From a virus: a stretch of DNA of 45,519 nt. Made by a program: the position numbers and the translations under genes. The notes beneath the pieces are model-generated. The model saw only the letters and a program-made list of their open reading frames with translations, was not told the DNA's origin and did not search any database. This document shows, in pieces, positions 9,991 to 17,871 of the stretch; position 1 is the stretch's first letter; the number at the start of each line of letters is the position of its first letter. The stretch covers positions 1-45,519 of the IMG/VR virus record IMGVR_UViG_3300021952_000008, one strand, 5' to 3'.

Positions 9991-10207
9991 CGAAGCACTT
10001 CAGTTACCATCCGAAGATAAACTCTGCACAATGATGCAGCAAGCCATCGATACTTTTGACGAAAAAGATCTGAAGATCTTTGAAGAGTCACTCGCAAACC
10101 CAGCGTGGTCAAGCCGCCAACTAGCGGCAAACTTGACTAAGCTGGGTTTTCCTGTAACCGATGGCAAGGTTTGGAAGCATCGCAGTGGAGCTTGTCGCTG
10201 TGCTTAG
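9986..10207 (+). CDS. HTH protein, N-terminal partner of the phosphoesterase
   Basis: This 73-residue protein has a helix-turn-helix pattern in its C-terminal half (WSSRQLAANLTKLGFPVTDG, about 43-62) and ends KHRSGACRC, a form I recall as a small DNA-binding domain in actinophage genes. It overlaps the phosphoesterase frame by 47 bases in a different frame. In related phages such domains may be fused to the enzyme, so this could be a split gene or a frameshift fusion. DNA binding is inferred from the HTH. Confidence 0.65.
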   Translation: MLEALQLPSEDKLCTMMQQAIDTFDEKDLKIFEESLANPAWSSRQLAANLTKLGFPVTDGKVWKHRSGACRCA

Positions 10208-11177
10208 TTCTTTGAACGAGCGCCCACAGCCTAAGTGGGAACCAGTTACCGTTGCTAAGCCAGTAAACATTACTGCGCCTAAGCCGTACAAAGATCCTAA
10301 AACTAAGCACAAGGTTGCTGTCTGCCTACCTGACCCGCAGATCGGTTACCGTTTTATTGATGACAAGTGGTCAGCATTTCATGATGAAGGAGCAATGGAT
10401 GTTGCACTCCAAATCGTTTCTTATCTTGCAGATACTGATCGTGTTGACGCTGTTGTTAATCTCGGTGATTATCTAGATCTACCTACCTTTGGACGCTTTG
10501 AGCAGGAGGCTGCCTTTGCTGGCACTACTCAGAAGGCGTTTGACCGTGGGCACTTATTCCTGCAAGAGCAGCGAGCTGCAGCTGGTGAAAAGGCTCACAT
10601 CGTTCTCATTGAAGGTAACCATGATCGCCGTCTGGAGAAGTTCATCCAGACTAATGCTGCAGCAGCTTGGGGCTTGAAGCGTGCAAACGCTAACGAGTTG
10701 CCAGTGATGAGCATTCCCTATCTATTGAGACTAGATGAGATTGGTGTCGAGTACATTGATGCTTACCCAGCGGGAGCTTATTGGCTTACTCCCAACCTAC
10801 GCGCAGTACACGGAAACAAAGCGAGATCTAATGGGTCTACTGCTGCAGCCTATACCAACGCAGACCCACACATATCAACCATCTTTGGTCATGCACATCG
10901 CCTCGAGCTACAGAGCAAAACTGTATTCAATCGAGACGGAGCCATACGATCTATTGCCGTATCACCAGGCTGCCTATGCCGCGTTGACGGGGCTGTACCA
11001 TCCGTCAATGGGTCAACTAAGATTGACGGCAGTTCAGCTAGATACCACGAGAACTGGCAACAAGGTGTCTGCGTAGTAACGCTTGACGTTAATGATCAGC
11101 CATACTATGAACTTGTGCAGATTGACTCAGGTGTTGCTTGGTTCCGTGGCAAGAAGTTCACTGCTAAACTGAAGTAA
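10161..11177 (+). CDS. Calcineurin-like metallophosphoesterase
   Basis: This protein of up to 338 residues has the metallophosphoesterase motifs D58-P-Q60 (Gln where many have His), GD at 102-103 (NLGDYLD), GNHDRR at 152-157, VHG at 216-218 and GHAHR at 243-247. It should bind two metal ions and hydrolyse a phosphodiester or phosphomonoester. The nucleic acid or nucleotide substrate is unknown. The ATG at 10161 lies inside the HTH gene. GTG codons at 10185 or 10200 are alternative starts that shorten the overlap. The stop overlaps the HAD gene ATG (TAATG), so the two phosphatases are co-translated. Confidence 0.85.
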   Translation: MARFGSIAVELVAVLSSLNERPQPKWEPVTVAKPVNITAPKPYKDPKTKHKVAVCLPDPQIGYRFIDDKWSAFHDEGAMDVALQIVSYLADTDRVDAVVNLGDYLDLPTFGRFEQEAAFAGTTQKAFDRGHLFLQEQRAAAGEKAHIVLIEGNHDRRLEKFIQTNAAAAWGLKRANANELPVMSIPYLLRLDEIGVEYIDAYPAGAYWLTPNLRAVHGNKARSNGSTAAAYTNADPHISTIFGHAHRLELQSKTVFNRDGAIRSIAVSPGCLCRVDGAVPSVNGSTKIDGSSARYHENWQQGVCVVTLDVNDQPYYELVQIDSGVAWFRGKKFTAKLK

Positions 11178-11554
11178 TGTATGGTTTTGACATTGATGAT
11201 ACTCTTGCTCATGCTGACTTCAAGCATTCACGCTCTCAGCTAGAAGCAATCCTTGGAGCAAAGGTGCTCTATACGCCATCAATGCCATTTGTTGCTATCA
11301 CTGCACGCGGCGGAGATCCTAAGGTTGAGAAGGCTACTCGCATCTGGCTAAAGCAGCACGAGCCTAACTGCACTGGTGTAGAGTTTGTCTCTGGAAATAT
11401 GAAGGCAAAGATCGCTGGTAAAGCCCGCGCTATCCAGCAGCATGGTGTAACTGACTATGTTGACAACAATACTGAGTTGCTTGCTGGGCTGAAGCAGATC
11501 CTGCCTAAGGTAAAGTTCTATCGCTTTGACGGCACTAAGCCTGTAGCCTTTTAG
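11177..11554 (+). CDS. HAD-family phosphatase
   Basis: This 125-residue HAD-superfamily protein has motif I D5-I-D7-D-T9 (FDIDDTL), motif II ITAR (41-44) and motif IV DYVDNN (93-98), with Lys residues between for motif III. Its small size without a cap domain suggests action on a large substrate such as a polynucleotide 3' phosphate, or a nucleotide. It is coupled to the metallophosphoesterase. Its last 20 bases overlap the end of the convergent HNH gene, and no terminator separates them. Confidence 0.8.
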   Translation: MYGFDIDDTLAHADFKHSRSQLEAILGAKVLYTPSMPFVAITARGGDPKVEKATRIWLKQHEPNCTGVEFVSGNMKAKIAGKARAIQQHGVTDYVDNNTELLAGLKQILPKVKFYRFDGTKPVAF

Positions 11555-12155
11555 TCTCAGCTTCAATAATCTCAGCAGTAGTTGCACGAGTCTTTGCATC
11601 GTGAGCGCAGCATTCACCGCTTAGTGGCAGGAATGGCTTAGTGTGCTCAGGGCGCTCGCCGTAGTGCGGGTCATTCAATGCGTGCCAAGTGTTGTGGCAG
11701 TGATCGCAGATGCGGTGAAGGTTGCCTGGAGCATTGTTCATTGTGTTTTTGTCAGGTCCGTGATGACGGTCAGAAGCTGGTCGTCCAACGCAACCAACGA
11801 TCGGCGTAACTCCGCCACCTGCAAATTTGAGACCAGCCCACTCGCATACCATGCCTGGAGTGATTGGATACATCTCCTTAGCTCGTTTACGTCCTGTAGA
11901 AACAGGGTCGCTGTACTCGCTGAGAGATTTATTTCCTTGGTATCCATCATTGATGTATCCATTGTCAATCTCCTTTTCTATGCCAGTGAACTCGGTTGCA
12001 TCGGTAACATCAATGCGAACATTACCGCCAGCATCGAAGGTTACATCGCCACCACAGCAGCATTCTTCATCCGTTATTTCCAGCCAGACCGACTCGCACT
12101 CGTTGTGAAAGCCAGCCCGACAGCCGAAACAAGGATTAGCGTTTGTACCAGTCAT
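11535..12155 (-). CDS. HNH-type zinc-binding putative endonuclease
   Basis: This 206-residue protein has an N-terminal Cys-rich part (CFGC, later ECCCGG) and an HNH-like core near residues 125-160: DRHHGPDKNT, NNAPGNLHRICDHCH and NTWHAL. I chose ATG 12155, preceded by GAGGAAG at good spacing, over an upstream TTG at 12170. It overlaps the primase stop by 20 bases and is the last gene of the early minus operon. It may be a homing-type or packaging-related nuclease. Its position far from terL makes packaging less likely. Confidence 0.7.
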   Translation of the reverse strand: MTGTNANPCFGCRAGFHNECESVWLEITDEECCCGGDVTFDAGGNVRIDVTDATEFTGIEKEIDNGYINDGYQGNKSLSEYSDPVSTGRKRAKEMYPITPGMVCEWAGLKFAGGGVTPIVGCVGRPASDRHHGPDKNTMNNAPGNLHRICDHCHNTWHALNDPHYGERPEHTKPFLPLSGECCAHDAKTRATTAEIIEAETKRLQA

Positions 12156-14640
12156 CTTTTTCTTCCTCAATGATGCCGAGCATGTCAGCGATCGATGATG
12201 AGTTATTGCTTGAGTTGATCTGCATCAGCTCCATACCAAGGAATACCTTGTAGCCAGCAGTGGTTGACTCTGAGACGCCCAAGCGACCCTTGATCTCACG
12301 GCTTAGCGCATTCTGAGCAATAGGCTTTTCACCATTCTCCATACACCAGTCACGATAAGCGTTGTAAACAACATTGCGACCAGCAGTAGCTCCATCGGCA
12401 ACAATAGTCTTCTCTTCCAAGAACTTAGCAATGTGATCTTCCTCATGACGGTATGACTGGGTTGAAAGCTTGACAGACTCAGGCTCGTTGAATCCTACAG
12501 TGCTGACTCGGACGGCGCCCTCGATCATCCATTGAAGAATACCTGGGCCTTCTTGCTCAATAAGTTCTTGAGCCAAGCCTTCCTTACGCTTCTCAGGTGC
12601 GATTGTTTTACGGAAGTCAATCTTGCGAAGCCTTCTCCAGAAACCATCTCCACCACTCTTAACTTCTGGGAGGTGGTTGACCGCCATGAATAGCGTGTGC
12701 GTTGGCTTGAAGTCGAAGAAGTTCTGTCCCATGAAGCGTGCTGATAGGACATCGCCACCCGTAAGCATCTTGACTCGTGACTCGTTAAACTTGCCGTCTG
12801 GACGGGTTTCCTGAGCCACGGCGAATCGTACACCTCGTAGCCGAGCAATGTCGGTCGGGTGAGCATTCCCTGTGGTATCAAGTAGAAAGTTTTCAGGCAT
12901 GGTGGCTGCGTAGTCATTCAGGATGCCTTCCATAATGCTTACAAGGGTTGACTTACCGTTGGCTCCAGAACCTACAAAGACGGGAAGAACGTGATAACGG
13001 GAATCTCCAAACAGAGCAGCGCCGAATAGTTCTTGGACGTATGCAATACGATCGTCATCTTCGATAGTGTCGCGTAGAAACTGCGTCCATTTAGGAGTAG
13101 GAATAGTTGCAGGAGTGACAGAGGTTTGGCGTGTATTGAAGTCACTACCTTTAACCGCTGGGCGAATCTCACCTGTTTGGAGGTTGACGATACCGCCAGG
13201 AGTGCAGAGATTATTTGCTTCTGCATCCAAGTCAACTGATTGAATGAGGATCTCTGGGCTTGTAGCAGAAATGGCAATAGCATTTTGCAACCTATCCTTG
13301 TTCTGTGAAACCTGTACCCACTTGATGCCTTCCTTGCCAAGAGATAATCCCTTAGCTGGGTTGACAGCATCGGCAGCCATTTGAATGATTGACTTGTCAG
13401 CATCTAGGACATAGCGTGAGCCATCCCAGAAGAACCAGCCAAGACCTGTTACATAGCGGAACTGACCTTGCATGTAGTAGTTCAATCGCCATGAGTTAGA
13501 GGTATCGTTCAAGCCATAAGTCTGAAATGACTCTAGGTAAACCTGAGTAATGTTCTCGTGATCAGCATCCTCGATCGGCTCCATAGTCATGGCAGCCTCA
13601 GGGTTATCGCTAGCAAGTGAGTCATGCTTATGGTTCTTTAGCTCTTCCTTGAGCTTCTGAGTGGTCATAGCCTCAACGCGAGCAACAGCCCAAAGGTTTG
13701 CTGACTCTAGCTCACCCTTGTTCATCTCGCGTGATGGAGCAGCCTTTAGGAAGGTGCGGAAGCGCTCGTCTAGGACTTCGACAAGAAGGTGAGCGGAACT
13801 TTCTGAGAGGCAACCATTACGGTGAGCGGCATTGATCTTAATAAGCTGCTGTAGTAGCCAACCGTGGCGCGACTTGGGGACTCCGTTGGAAGGCCGTACA
13901 GAGCTGAATAGATTGCTAACCCAGTGGCAGTCGTGATCGGCGTACGACCATTCTTTTGATCCTGAGACAAGGGCATACTCCTCTGGCATTGTGTAAAGGC
14001 TGGTAAAGCCGTGAGTGTCAAGAACATCATTGAGCTCTTCTAGGCTTAGTGGTCGCCAAGCCTCTGGGAAAGTAACCGATACTGGAATCGGAGATAGTGA
14101 ATCTTTGAAATTTGTAGAGCCAGGGGCCCGAAAGATTCGTGGTAGGTCAAATACGGAGTCGAGCGACCCGCCTTGCGATGCAGCCACCCAGCGAACGAAC
14201 GCACCCCAGCGTGCAAGGACTCCTGCAGCTTGTTCTTGTGTATATTCCTCTTCTGGATCAATAGCCCAGTAGGGCTGGAGACCGTGACCAGAATAGACCA
14301 CCGCAGTAGGCGATACGCCAATAAGGTCTGAAAGTAAGTCCACCAGACTAGACGCGTTCTCTTCACTTTGAATACCTGTCTCTTTGTAATCAATGTCAAT
14401 CCAAACGGCTGACAAACGCTCAACATCTTCTGCGCGTGCACGAAGGGTTGAAGTAGAAGGGTTGATCTCATACCAAACATTGGCGTTCATCTCGGTCAGC
14501 GCCTCGACAACGGTGTCAGCGTGCTGAACCTTAGTCTGCTTTACCTTGAAGCCCTGAGTAGCGCTCTGGTAGCAGATAGTGACTGGAGAGGTTGCTTCGC
14601 GTCCTAGACGCTCAAGAAGTTCTTGGAATGGCTTGGTCAT
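12136..14640 (-). CDS. D5-type primase-helicase
   Basis: This 834-residue replication protein has two parts. The N-terminal part is primase-like, with VWIDIDY (79-85) and SGHGLQPYW (117-125), as in archaeo-eukaryotic-type primases of mobile elements. The C-terminal part is a superfamily-3 helicase with Walker A GSGANGKST near 555 and the sensor-like FMAVNHLPEV near 647. It resembles poxvirus D5/P4-type proteins that unwind and prime at an origin. No DNA polymerase is present, so host polymerase is presumably recruited. A hairpin terminator lies just upstream, between it and the OB-fold gene. Confidence 0.9.
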   Translation of the reverse strand: MTKPFQELLERLGREATSPVTICYQSATQGFKVKQTKVQHADTVVEALTEMNANVWYEINPSTSTLRARAEDVERLSAVWIDIDYKETGIQSEENASSLVDLLSDLIGVSPTAVVYSGHGLQPYWAIDPEEEYTQEQAAGVLARWGAFVRWVAASQGGSLDSVFDLPRIFRAPGSTNFKDSLSPIPVSVTFPEAWRPLSLEELNDVLDTHGFTSLYTMPEEYALVSGSKEWSYADHDCHWVSNLFSSVRPSNGVPKSRHGWLLQQLIKINAAHRNGCLSESSAHLLVEVLDERFRTFLKAAPSREMNKGELESANLWAVARVEAMTTQKLKEELKNHKHDSLASDNPEAAMTMEPIEDADHENITQVYLESFQTYGLNDTSNSWRLNYYMQGQFRYVTGLGWFFWDGSRYVLDADKSIIQMAADAVNPAKGLSLGKEGIKWVQVSQNKDRLQNAIAISATSPEILIQSVDLDAEANNLCTPGGIVNLQTGEIRPAVKGSDFNTRQTSVTPATIPTPKWTQFLRDTIEDDDRIAYVQELFGAALFGDSRYHVLPVFVGSGANGKSTLVSIMEGILNDYAATMPENFLLDTTGNAHPTDIARLRGVRFAVAQETRPDGKFNESRVKMLTGGDVLSARFMGQNFFDFKPTHTLFMAVNHLPEVKSGGDGFWRRLRKIDFRKTIAPEKRKEGLAQELIEQEGPGILQWMIEGAVRVSTVGFNEPESVKLSTQSYRHEEDHIAKFLEEKTIVADGATAGRNVVYNAYRDWCMENGEKPIAQNALSREIKGRLGVSESTTAGYKVFLGMELMQINSSNNSSSIADMLGIIEEEKDDWYKR

Positions 14641-14660
14641 TGCCTATTGTCCTTTCGGGG

Positions 14661-14702
14661 GATAAAAGGAGAGTGCAGCCCGCTATATGACTGCACTCTC
14701 CT
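14661..14702 (-). terminator. Perfect 12-bp hairpin with U-rich tail, between SSB-like gene and primase
   Basis: AGGAGAGTGCAG at 14667-14678 pairs perfectly with CTGCACTCTCCT at 14691-14702 over a 12-base loop. On the minus strand the stem is followed by TTTATC. It lies just 14 bases after the OB-fold gene stop and 26 bases before the primase start. It may be a partial terminator or attenuator that sets the ratio of single-strand-binding protein to primase. Confidence 0.7.
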
Positions 14703-14715
14703 GGTCTCTAAATGA

Positions 14716-15345
14716 TTAGAAGGTTTCGATAACTGCGGTCACAGCGTACTTGTTAACGCCCATGGTCTCAGCAATCTCTGCATCGTCAAAGCCAGCTTCG
14801 CTGAGCTTCTGAACCTTTGCAACCTGCTCTGGAGTAAGTTTATCACCTTCAGCAGCAACTGGCTTAGCGCCCTGAGATCCGAGGATCTTGTCTGCGTCAG
14901 GGTTGGTCTTACCCTCAGCTAGAGTGATGCCGTAAAGCTTGGTAGCGTTGTAGCGCTTGTTAGCGTTAGGCTTCTCACCAGTAAAGGTGATGGTGATGAT
15001 CTGACCCTTAGCAACCTGCTTGCCACCGAACTCCTTGACAGCCTGCTTCATAGCGGTCAACTTCTGACCAACTAGATAAAGCTTGCGAGAACCGTCATCG
15101 CCATCAATGGTGTCATCGATGTAGTCGGTAGCAAGGGTTAGTACAACCTGTAGCTGAGGGTTGCCATCGTCCCAGAACTTTGGCTCGTTGGTCTCAAAGT
15201 CACGAACCTGAGCGGTCTCAATGTCGGTGATGGTGCCAGTGAATGAGTCACCGATCTTTGAGTCCTTGAATGAAATCGATGGAACTGACTTCGTTGCGAA
15301 TAGTGAGTTTGGATCTGGAAGGTTTACTTCTTGAATGTTTACCAT
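14716..15345 (-). CDS. OB-fold single-strand DNA-binding-like protein with C-terminal HTH
   Basis: This 209-residue protein has residues 24-145 that read as an OB-like beta barrel (ISFKDSKIGDSFTGTITDIE; IITITFTGEKPN), resembling phage SSB-type proteins. A linker follows, then a helix-turn-helix (about 171-206: TPEQVAKVQKLSEAGFDDAE, MGVNKYAVTAVI). Typical bacterial SSBs end in an acidic tip that recruits partners, and this one does not. It sits between primase and Cas4-like nuclease, consistent with replication or recombination. The SSB call rests on fold-like pattern and context. Confidence 0.6.
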   Translation of the reverse strand: MVNIQEVNLPDPNSLFATKSVPSISFKDSKIGDSFTGTITDIETAQVRDFETNEPKFWDDGNPQLQVVLTLATDYIDDTIDGDDGSRKLYLVGQKLTAMKQAVKEFGGKQVAKGQIITITFTGEKPNANKRYNATKLYGITLAEGKTNPDADKILGSQGAKPVAAEGDKLTPEQVAKVQKLSEAGFDDAEIAETMGVNKYAVTAVIETF

Positions 15346-15368
15346 TTTGATTTGCTTTCTTTGTTTTA

Positions 15369-16136
15369 TTAGTTGAGATCGAAGTATTTACTTAGATCAT
15401 TGTTTTCGTTCTGCTCATACTTTTTACAGTCGAAGCAGAACGAAGCCTTTGGTTGCTTGTCAATGACTGCATCCCAACCGACAATCTCGGCTGCATCAAT
15501 CATCACCTCTAGAGCTGCAAGAGCATCTAAAGCAAGCTGTTCGTCATAGCGTAGCATGACAACTTGTGCCTCTGCAAGGTCTTTGTCTCGCGGTAGGAAT
15601 GAAAGACTAACATGAGTAACTTCATAGCCCTTCTTTTTCCATCCGAGACCGTACAGCATAGCTTGAACGCGATACTGATCCTTGATCTTGCCGTTAGCAG
15701 CATCCTTGATCGCACGCTCGCCAACAACTTTCCAATCATTGACAATAATGTTCGAGCCCTGAACTGAGACGGCTGCCATATCGCATGAACCGCCAAGCTC
15801 CAAGCCCTTGTAAGAGAAAACATGTAGGCGGTTCTCAAGCATATAGTCGCTCGCCCACTCACGCCCAGCAAAGCCATCCTCCAATGCCTGGTGGACTGCT
15901 GTGCCCATAAAAGGGAACCAGCCACCTGAGATGTCTTTAGGCTTCTCAGCAAGCTTACGAGCCACGCACTTACGGCAGTCCGAGCCGACCTCAGAGATAC
16001 CAATGATCTTCTGGTGAGAACGCTCGGTGATGTAAAGCTCTTGGATACGGCGCATCCAGCGAGTAGCTGTATCGTGCGCCTCTTGGTCTAGCTGGGTGTA
16101 GTCGCTAGGGTCTACACCTAAAATCTTTACTGGCAT
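15369..16136 (-). CDS. Cas4/RecB-like PD-(D/E)XK exonuclease
   Basis: This 255-residue protein has H82 (GTAVH), D119 (GGSCDMAAV), D134-W-K136 (VNDWKVV), Q154/Q158-x3-Y162 (QYRVQAMLY) and two Cys pairs, C54-x2-C57 and C234-x2-C237. This is the RecB-family nuclease layout, with four cysteines likely to hold an iron-sulfur cluster or zinc as in Cas4 and AddB-type enzymes. There is no CRISPR locus, so it is best read as a phage recombination exonuclease acting with the SSB-like protein. The catalytic E-x-K is D-W-K here, an accepted variant. Confidence 0.8.
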   Translation of the reverse strand: MPVKILGVDPSDYTQLDQEAHDTATRWMRRIQELYITERSHQKIIGISEVGSDCRKCVARKLAEKPKDISGGWFPFMGTAVHQALEDGFAGREWASDYMLENRLHVFSYKGLELGGSCDMAAVSVQGSNIIVNDWKVVGERAIKDAANGKIKDQYRVQAMLYGLGWKKKGYEVTHVSLSFLPRDKDLAEAQVVMLRYDEQLALDALAALEVMIDAAEIVGWDAVIDKQPKASFCFDCKKYEQNENNDLSKYFDLN

Positions 16137-16149
16137 TTTGTCTCTTTCA

Positions 16150-16485
16150 TTAGAAGTTCACCTTAGCATTTGGGTCAGACATTTTCTTTCTTAGTGCGCG
16201 GAGCTGACGGCGTTCAACACTTGAAGTGCCACCCCAGATCCCCATGTCTTCCTTGTGCTTGAGCGCATAGGTTAGGCACTCATTGATCACGAAGCAGTTG
16301 GTCTTGCACTCTTGCTTGGTGGCGTTGATCGCTCGCATCGAGGCAGAGGAGGTCTCTAAAGTATCGCTACTCTGCTCAGGGAACCAGCGGTCAGGGTCAT
16401 CCATACAAGGAGTCTTGCCAAAGGCTTCTTCTTTGATAAGGTCAGCGAGTTTGATCGCATCCCACATCTTTTCATTTTTGCTCAT
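16150..16485 (-). CDS. WhiB-family iron-sulfur transcription factor
   Basis: This 111-residue protein has four cysteines (C27, C60, C64, C70), the turn motif GIWGG (82-86) and a basic C-terminal RRQLRALRKK. WhiB proteins bind a [4Fe-4S] cluster and usually contact the main sigma factor. They are confined to Actinobacteria and their phages, which identifies the host phylum. The middle pair is C-x3-C instead of the usual C-x2-C, and I confirmed this in the codons. It is coupled to the upstream gene by ATGA. It may reprogramme or silence host transcription. Confidence 0.88.
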   Translation of the reverse strand: MSKNEKMWDAIKLADLIKEEAFGKTPCMDDPDRWFPEQSSDTLETSSASMRAINATKQECKTNCFVINECLTYALKHKEDMGIWGGTSSVERRQLRALRKKMSDPNAKVNF

Positions 16486-16796
16486 AACCTAAGTTCTCTC
16501 TTTACGAACTGCCAGAAATCTTCATAGTCAAAGCTATCTCCTTCTTCAAAGAGTGCCTCTTTATTTTTCTGATACATGCTCGAGTAATGGGTAACGCAAT
16601 AGCCTCTGCCTCGGTGAGGTTTGCCGCAGCCTGGGACTGAGCAGATCTTGCCAGTAGGGTTCGGGTTATTGCGGTGGTGCCAAGTGTAATGAGAGTTGCA
16701 ATAGCCGCGCTTGCGAGCAGGACGATCACATGCATACATCTCAAAGCCACAGACTAAGCCAGCCTGTGACTCATGCTTACGACTCACTCTTGCCAC
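16482..16796 (-). CDS. Tandem zinc-knuckle protein (two C-C-C-H units)
   Basis: This 104-residue protein has two repeats of a zinc site: C16-x6-C23-x9-C33-x2-H36 and C52-x4-C57-x9-C67-x2-H70, each with RGYC..HY. Such modules occur in small actinophage proteins and near HNH nucleases, but no HNH core is present. Nucleic-acid binding is likely, with target unknown. It overlaps WhiB by ATGA and starts 20 bases inside the XRE gene end, so these three small regulators form a coupled set. Confidence 0.75.
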   Translation of the reverse strand: MARVSRKHESQAGLVCGFEMYACDRPARKRGYCNSHYTWHHRNNPNPTGKICSVPGCGKPHRGRGYCVTHYSSMYQKNKEALFEEGDSFDYEDFWQFVKRELRL

Positions 16797-17016
16797 CTAA
16801 GTTCTTATAGATCTCATACCAAAGGTCAGCCACCTTCATATCCAATGCCTTAGCAATGTCAGCAAGCATAAGGATAGAAGGTGCAGCTTCGTTGCGTTCA
16901 ATCTCGCACAGATACCCAGCAGACATAGGCACACGAGCTGCCACATCCTTAGCGAACACACCCTTGCTCATGCGGATTGATCGGATAGTGTAGCCGATGG
17001 TTGCTTCGAGACTCAT
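16777..17016 (-). CDS. XRE/Cro-type HTH regulator
   Basis: This 79-residue protein is essentially a single Cro/C1-type helix-turn-helix (about 8-62: IRSIRMSKGVFAKDVAARV, MSAGYLCEIERNEAAPS, MLADIAKALDM). It lacks a dimerisation or protease domain, so it is Cro-like in size. It starts directly after the upstream stop, with its ribosome site encoded in the upstream gene's LIKGEK tail. It probably controls the early operon. The operator is unknown, and the inverted repeat at 22311-22331 is one candidate. Confidence 0.85.
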   Translation of the reverse strand: MSLEATIGYTIRSIRMSKGVFAKDVAARVPMSAGYLCEIERNEAAPSILMLADIAKALDMKVADLWYEIYKNLGGKSES

Positions 17017-17037
17017 TTACTTCTCTCCTTTGATAAG
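17014..17037 (-). repeat. Start-associated junction repeat J1 (coupled ribosome site)
   Basis: First of four near-identical junctions on the minus strand: TCAAAGGAGAGAAGTAAATG. It contains the end of the upstream gene (codons for I-K-G-E-K and the stop), the Shine-Dalgarno AAAGGAG and the next start codon. Core identity across the four copies is 22 of 24 positions or better. Confidence 0.9.
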
Positions 17038-17403
17038 AGTGATTAATTCACTTAGGTAGAGTTCATCCAGCATCTCATCTTCATTTTGCCCAGTCAGATA
17101 GTCGTGGTGTAAATAACCTTCTACTACCTTGATGATGCGCTCACGCTCTTGCTTTGCTCCTAGGGTGATTAGACGCTCAAGTTGCTTAGGAGTTGCAGTA
17201 AAGTAACCTCGTGCTGGCCACCACCTAGGCTCTATTTCCTCCTGCTTCATAGCCTCCCTAATTTGTTCAGATGGGGGATAGGCTACGAATAGAGAGCAAT
17301 CTGGGCATTGGTATCCTGCGTCCCCCATTTTGGGAATAGTTTGTCCTTTACGCATCATCCAGATAAGTGTTGTTTTGCAGCGTGGGCAAACAGGTTCACT
17401 CAT
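17017..17403 (-). CDS. Zinc-ribbon protein with LIKGEK tail
   Basis: This 128-residue protein has a zinc ribbon at the N-terminus, C6-x2-C9 (CPRC) and C33-x2-C36 (CPDC), then a helical region with many charged residues, ending SELITLIKGEK. I do not recognise the C-terminal part. It is the third of three small genes downstream of the SNF2 helicase that share the same C-terminal tail. A small nucleic-acid-binding accessory protein is possible. Confidence 0.75.
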   Translation of the reverse strand: MSEPVCPRCKTTLIWMMRKGQTIPKMGDAGYQCPDCSLFVAYPPSEQIREAMKQEEIEPRWWPARGYFTATPKQLERLITLGAKQERERIIKVVEGYLHHDYLTGQNEDEMLDELYLSELITLIKGEK

Positions 17404-17424
17404 CTACTTCTCTCCTTTGATAAG
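17401..17424 (-). repeat. Start-associated junction repeat J2
   Basis: Minus-strand copy with TAG instead of TAA as stop (AGAAGTAGATG). It encodes the LIKGEK tail of the 79-residue gene and the ribosome site and start of the 128-residue gene. Confidence 0.9.
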
Positions 17425-17643
17425 GTCGAGTTGGTCTACATCTATTAGTCCGCCACCAACAGTTTCGCTTTCATCTACTGCCTCAAATGGGATTTCGCTT
17501 GCCAACTTGTAGTTTTGCCCACAAGCGAAGCATTTGATGTAACTAAAGGTAAAGCCGTCTATGTGTGAAAACTGTCCACAAGGGCAGTTGAAGTCAAGGC
17601 AGACATCCGTGCCTTTCCATTGCACATTGATTTGATAGGTCAT
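17404..17643 (-). CDS. Cys-rich small protein with LIKGEK tail
   Basis: This 79-residue protein has Cys residues C15, C20-P-C22 and C38-x2-C41 (CFACG), suggesting a zinc ribbon in its first half. It ends DVDQLDLIKGEK. No family is recognised. It is coupled at both ends through the shared junction repeat. The genes on either side differ completely apart from the tail, as if cassettes were joined at the junctions. Confidence 0.7.
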   Translation of the reverse strand: MTYQINVQWKGTDVCLDFNCPCGQFSHIDGFTFSYIKCFACGQNYKLASEIPFEAVDESETVGGGLIDVDQLDLIKGEK

Positions 17644-17664
17644 TTACTTCTTTCCTTTGATAAG
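17641..17664 (-). repeat. Start-associated junction repeat J3
   Basis: Minus-strand copy with one change (CAAAGGAAAGAAG), which turns the tail into LIKGKK. It serves as the end of the 75-residue gene and the start signal of the 79-residue gene. Confidence 0.9.
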
Positions 17665-17871
17665 AGCGATTACCTGTTCGGCTACGAAAGTGGTGCATCC
17701 ATAATGGTCGCAATCATCATCGCATACTGTAAATGGCTCAATCAGATTGATGATACGACTTTCGACACAAGCAGTTATTTCCGATACATACATCTCCGCT
17801 TCTTCATCGCTACCGCCGCCATCTTCCAATGCGCGGGCTAAATTAAACTGAATTGTTTTCAGGCTACTCAT
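17644..17871 (-). CDS. Small acidic Cys-containing protein with LIKGKK tail
   Basis: This 75-residue acidic protein has a CDDDCDHYGC cluster near residues 50-59 and ends AEQVIALIKGKK. It has no recognised family. The Cys/His group could bind zinc. It follows the SNF2-type helicase without a gap and depends on the helicase tail for its ribosome site, so its expression is tied to the helicase. Confidence 0.65.
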   Translation of the reverse strand: MSSLKTIQFNLARALEDGGGSDEEAEMYVSEITACVESRIINLIEPFTVCDDDCDHYGCTTFVAEQVIALIKGKK

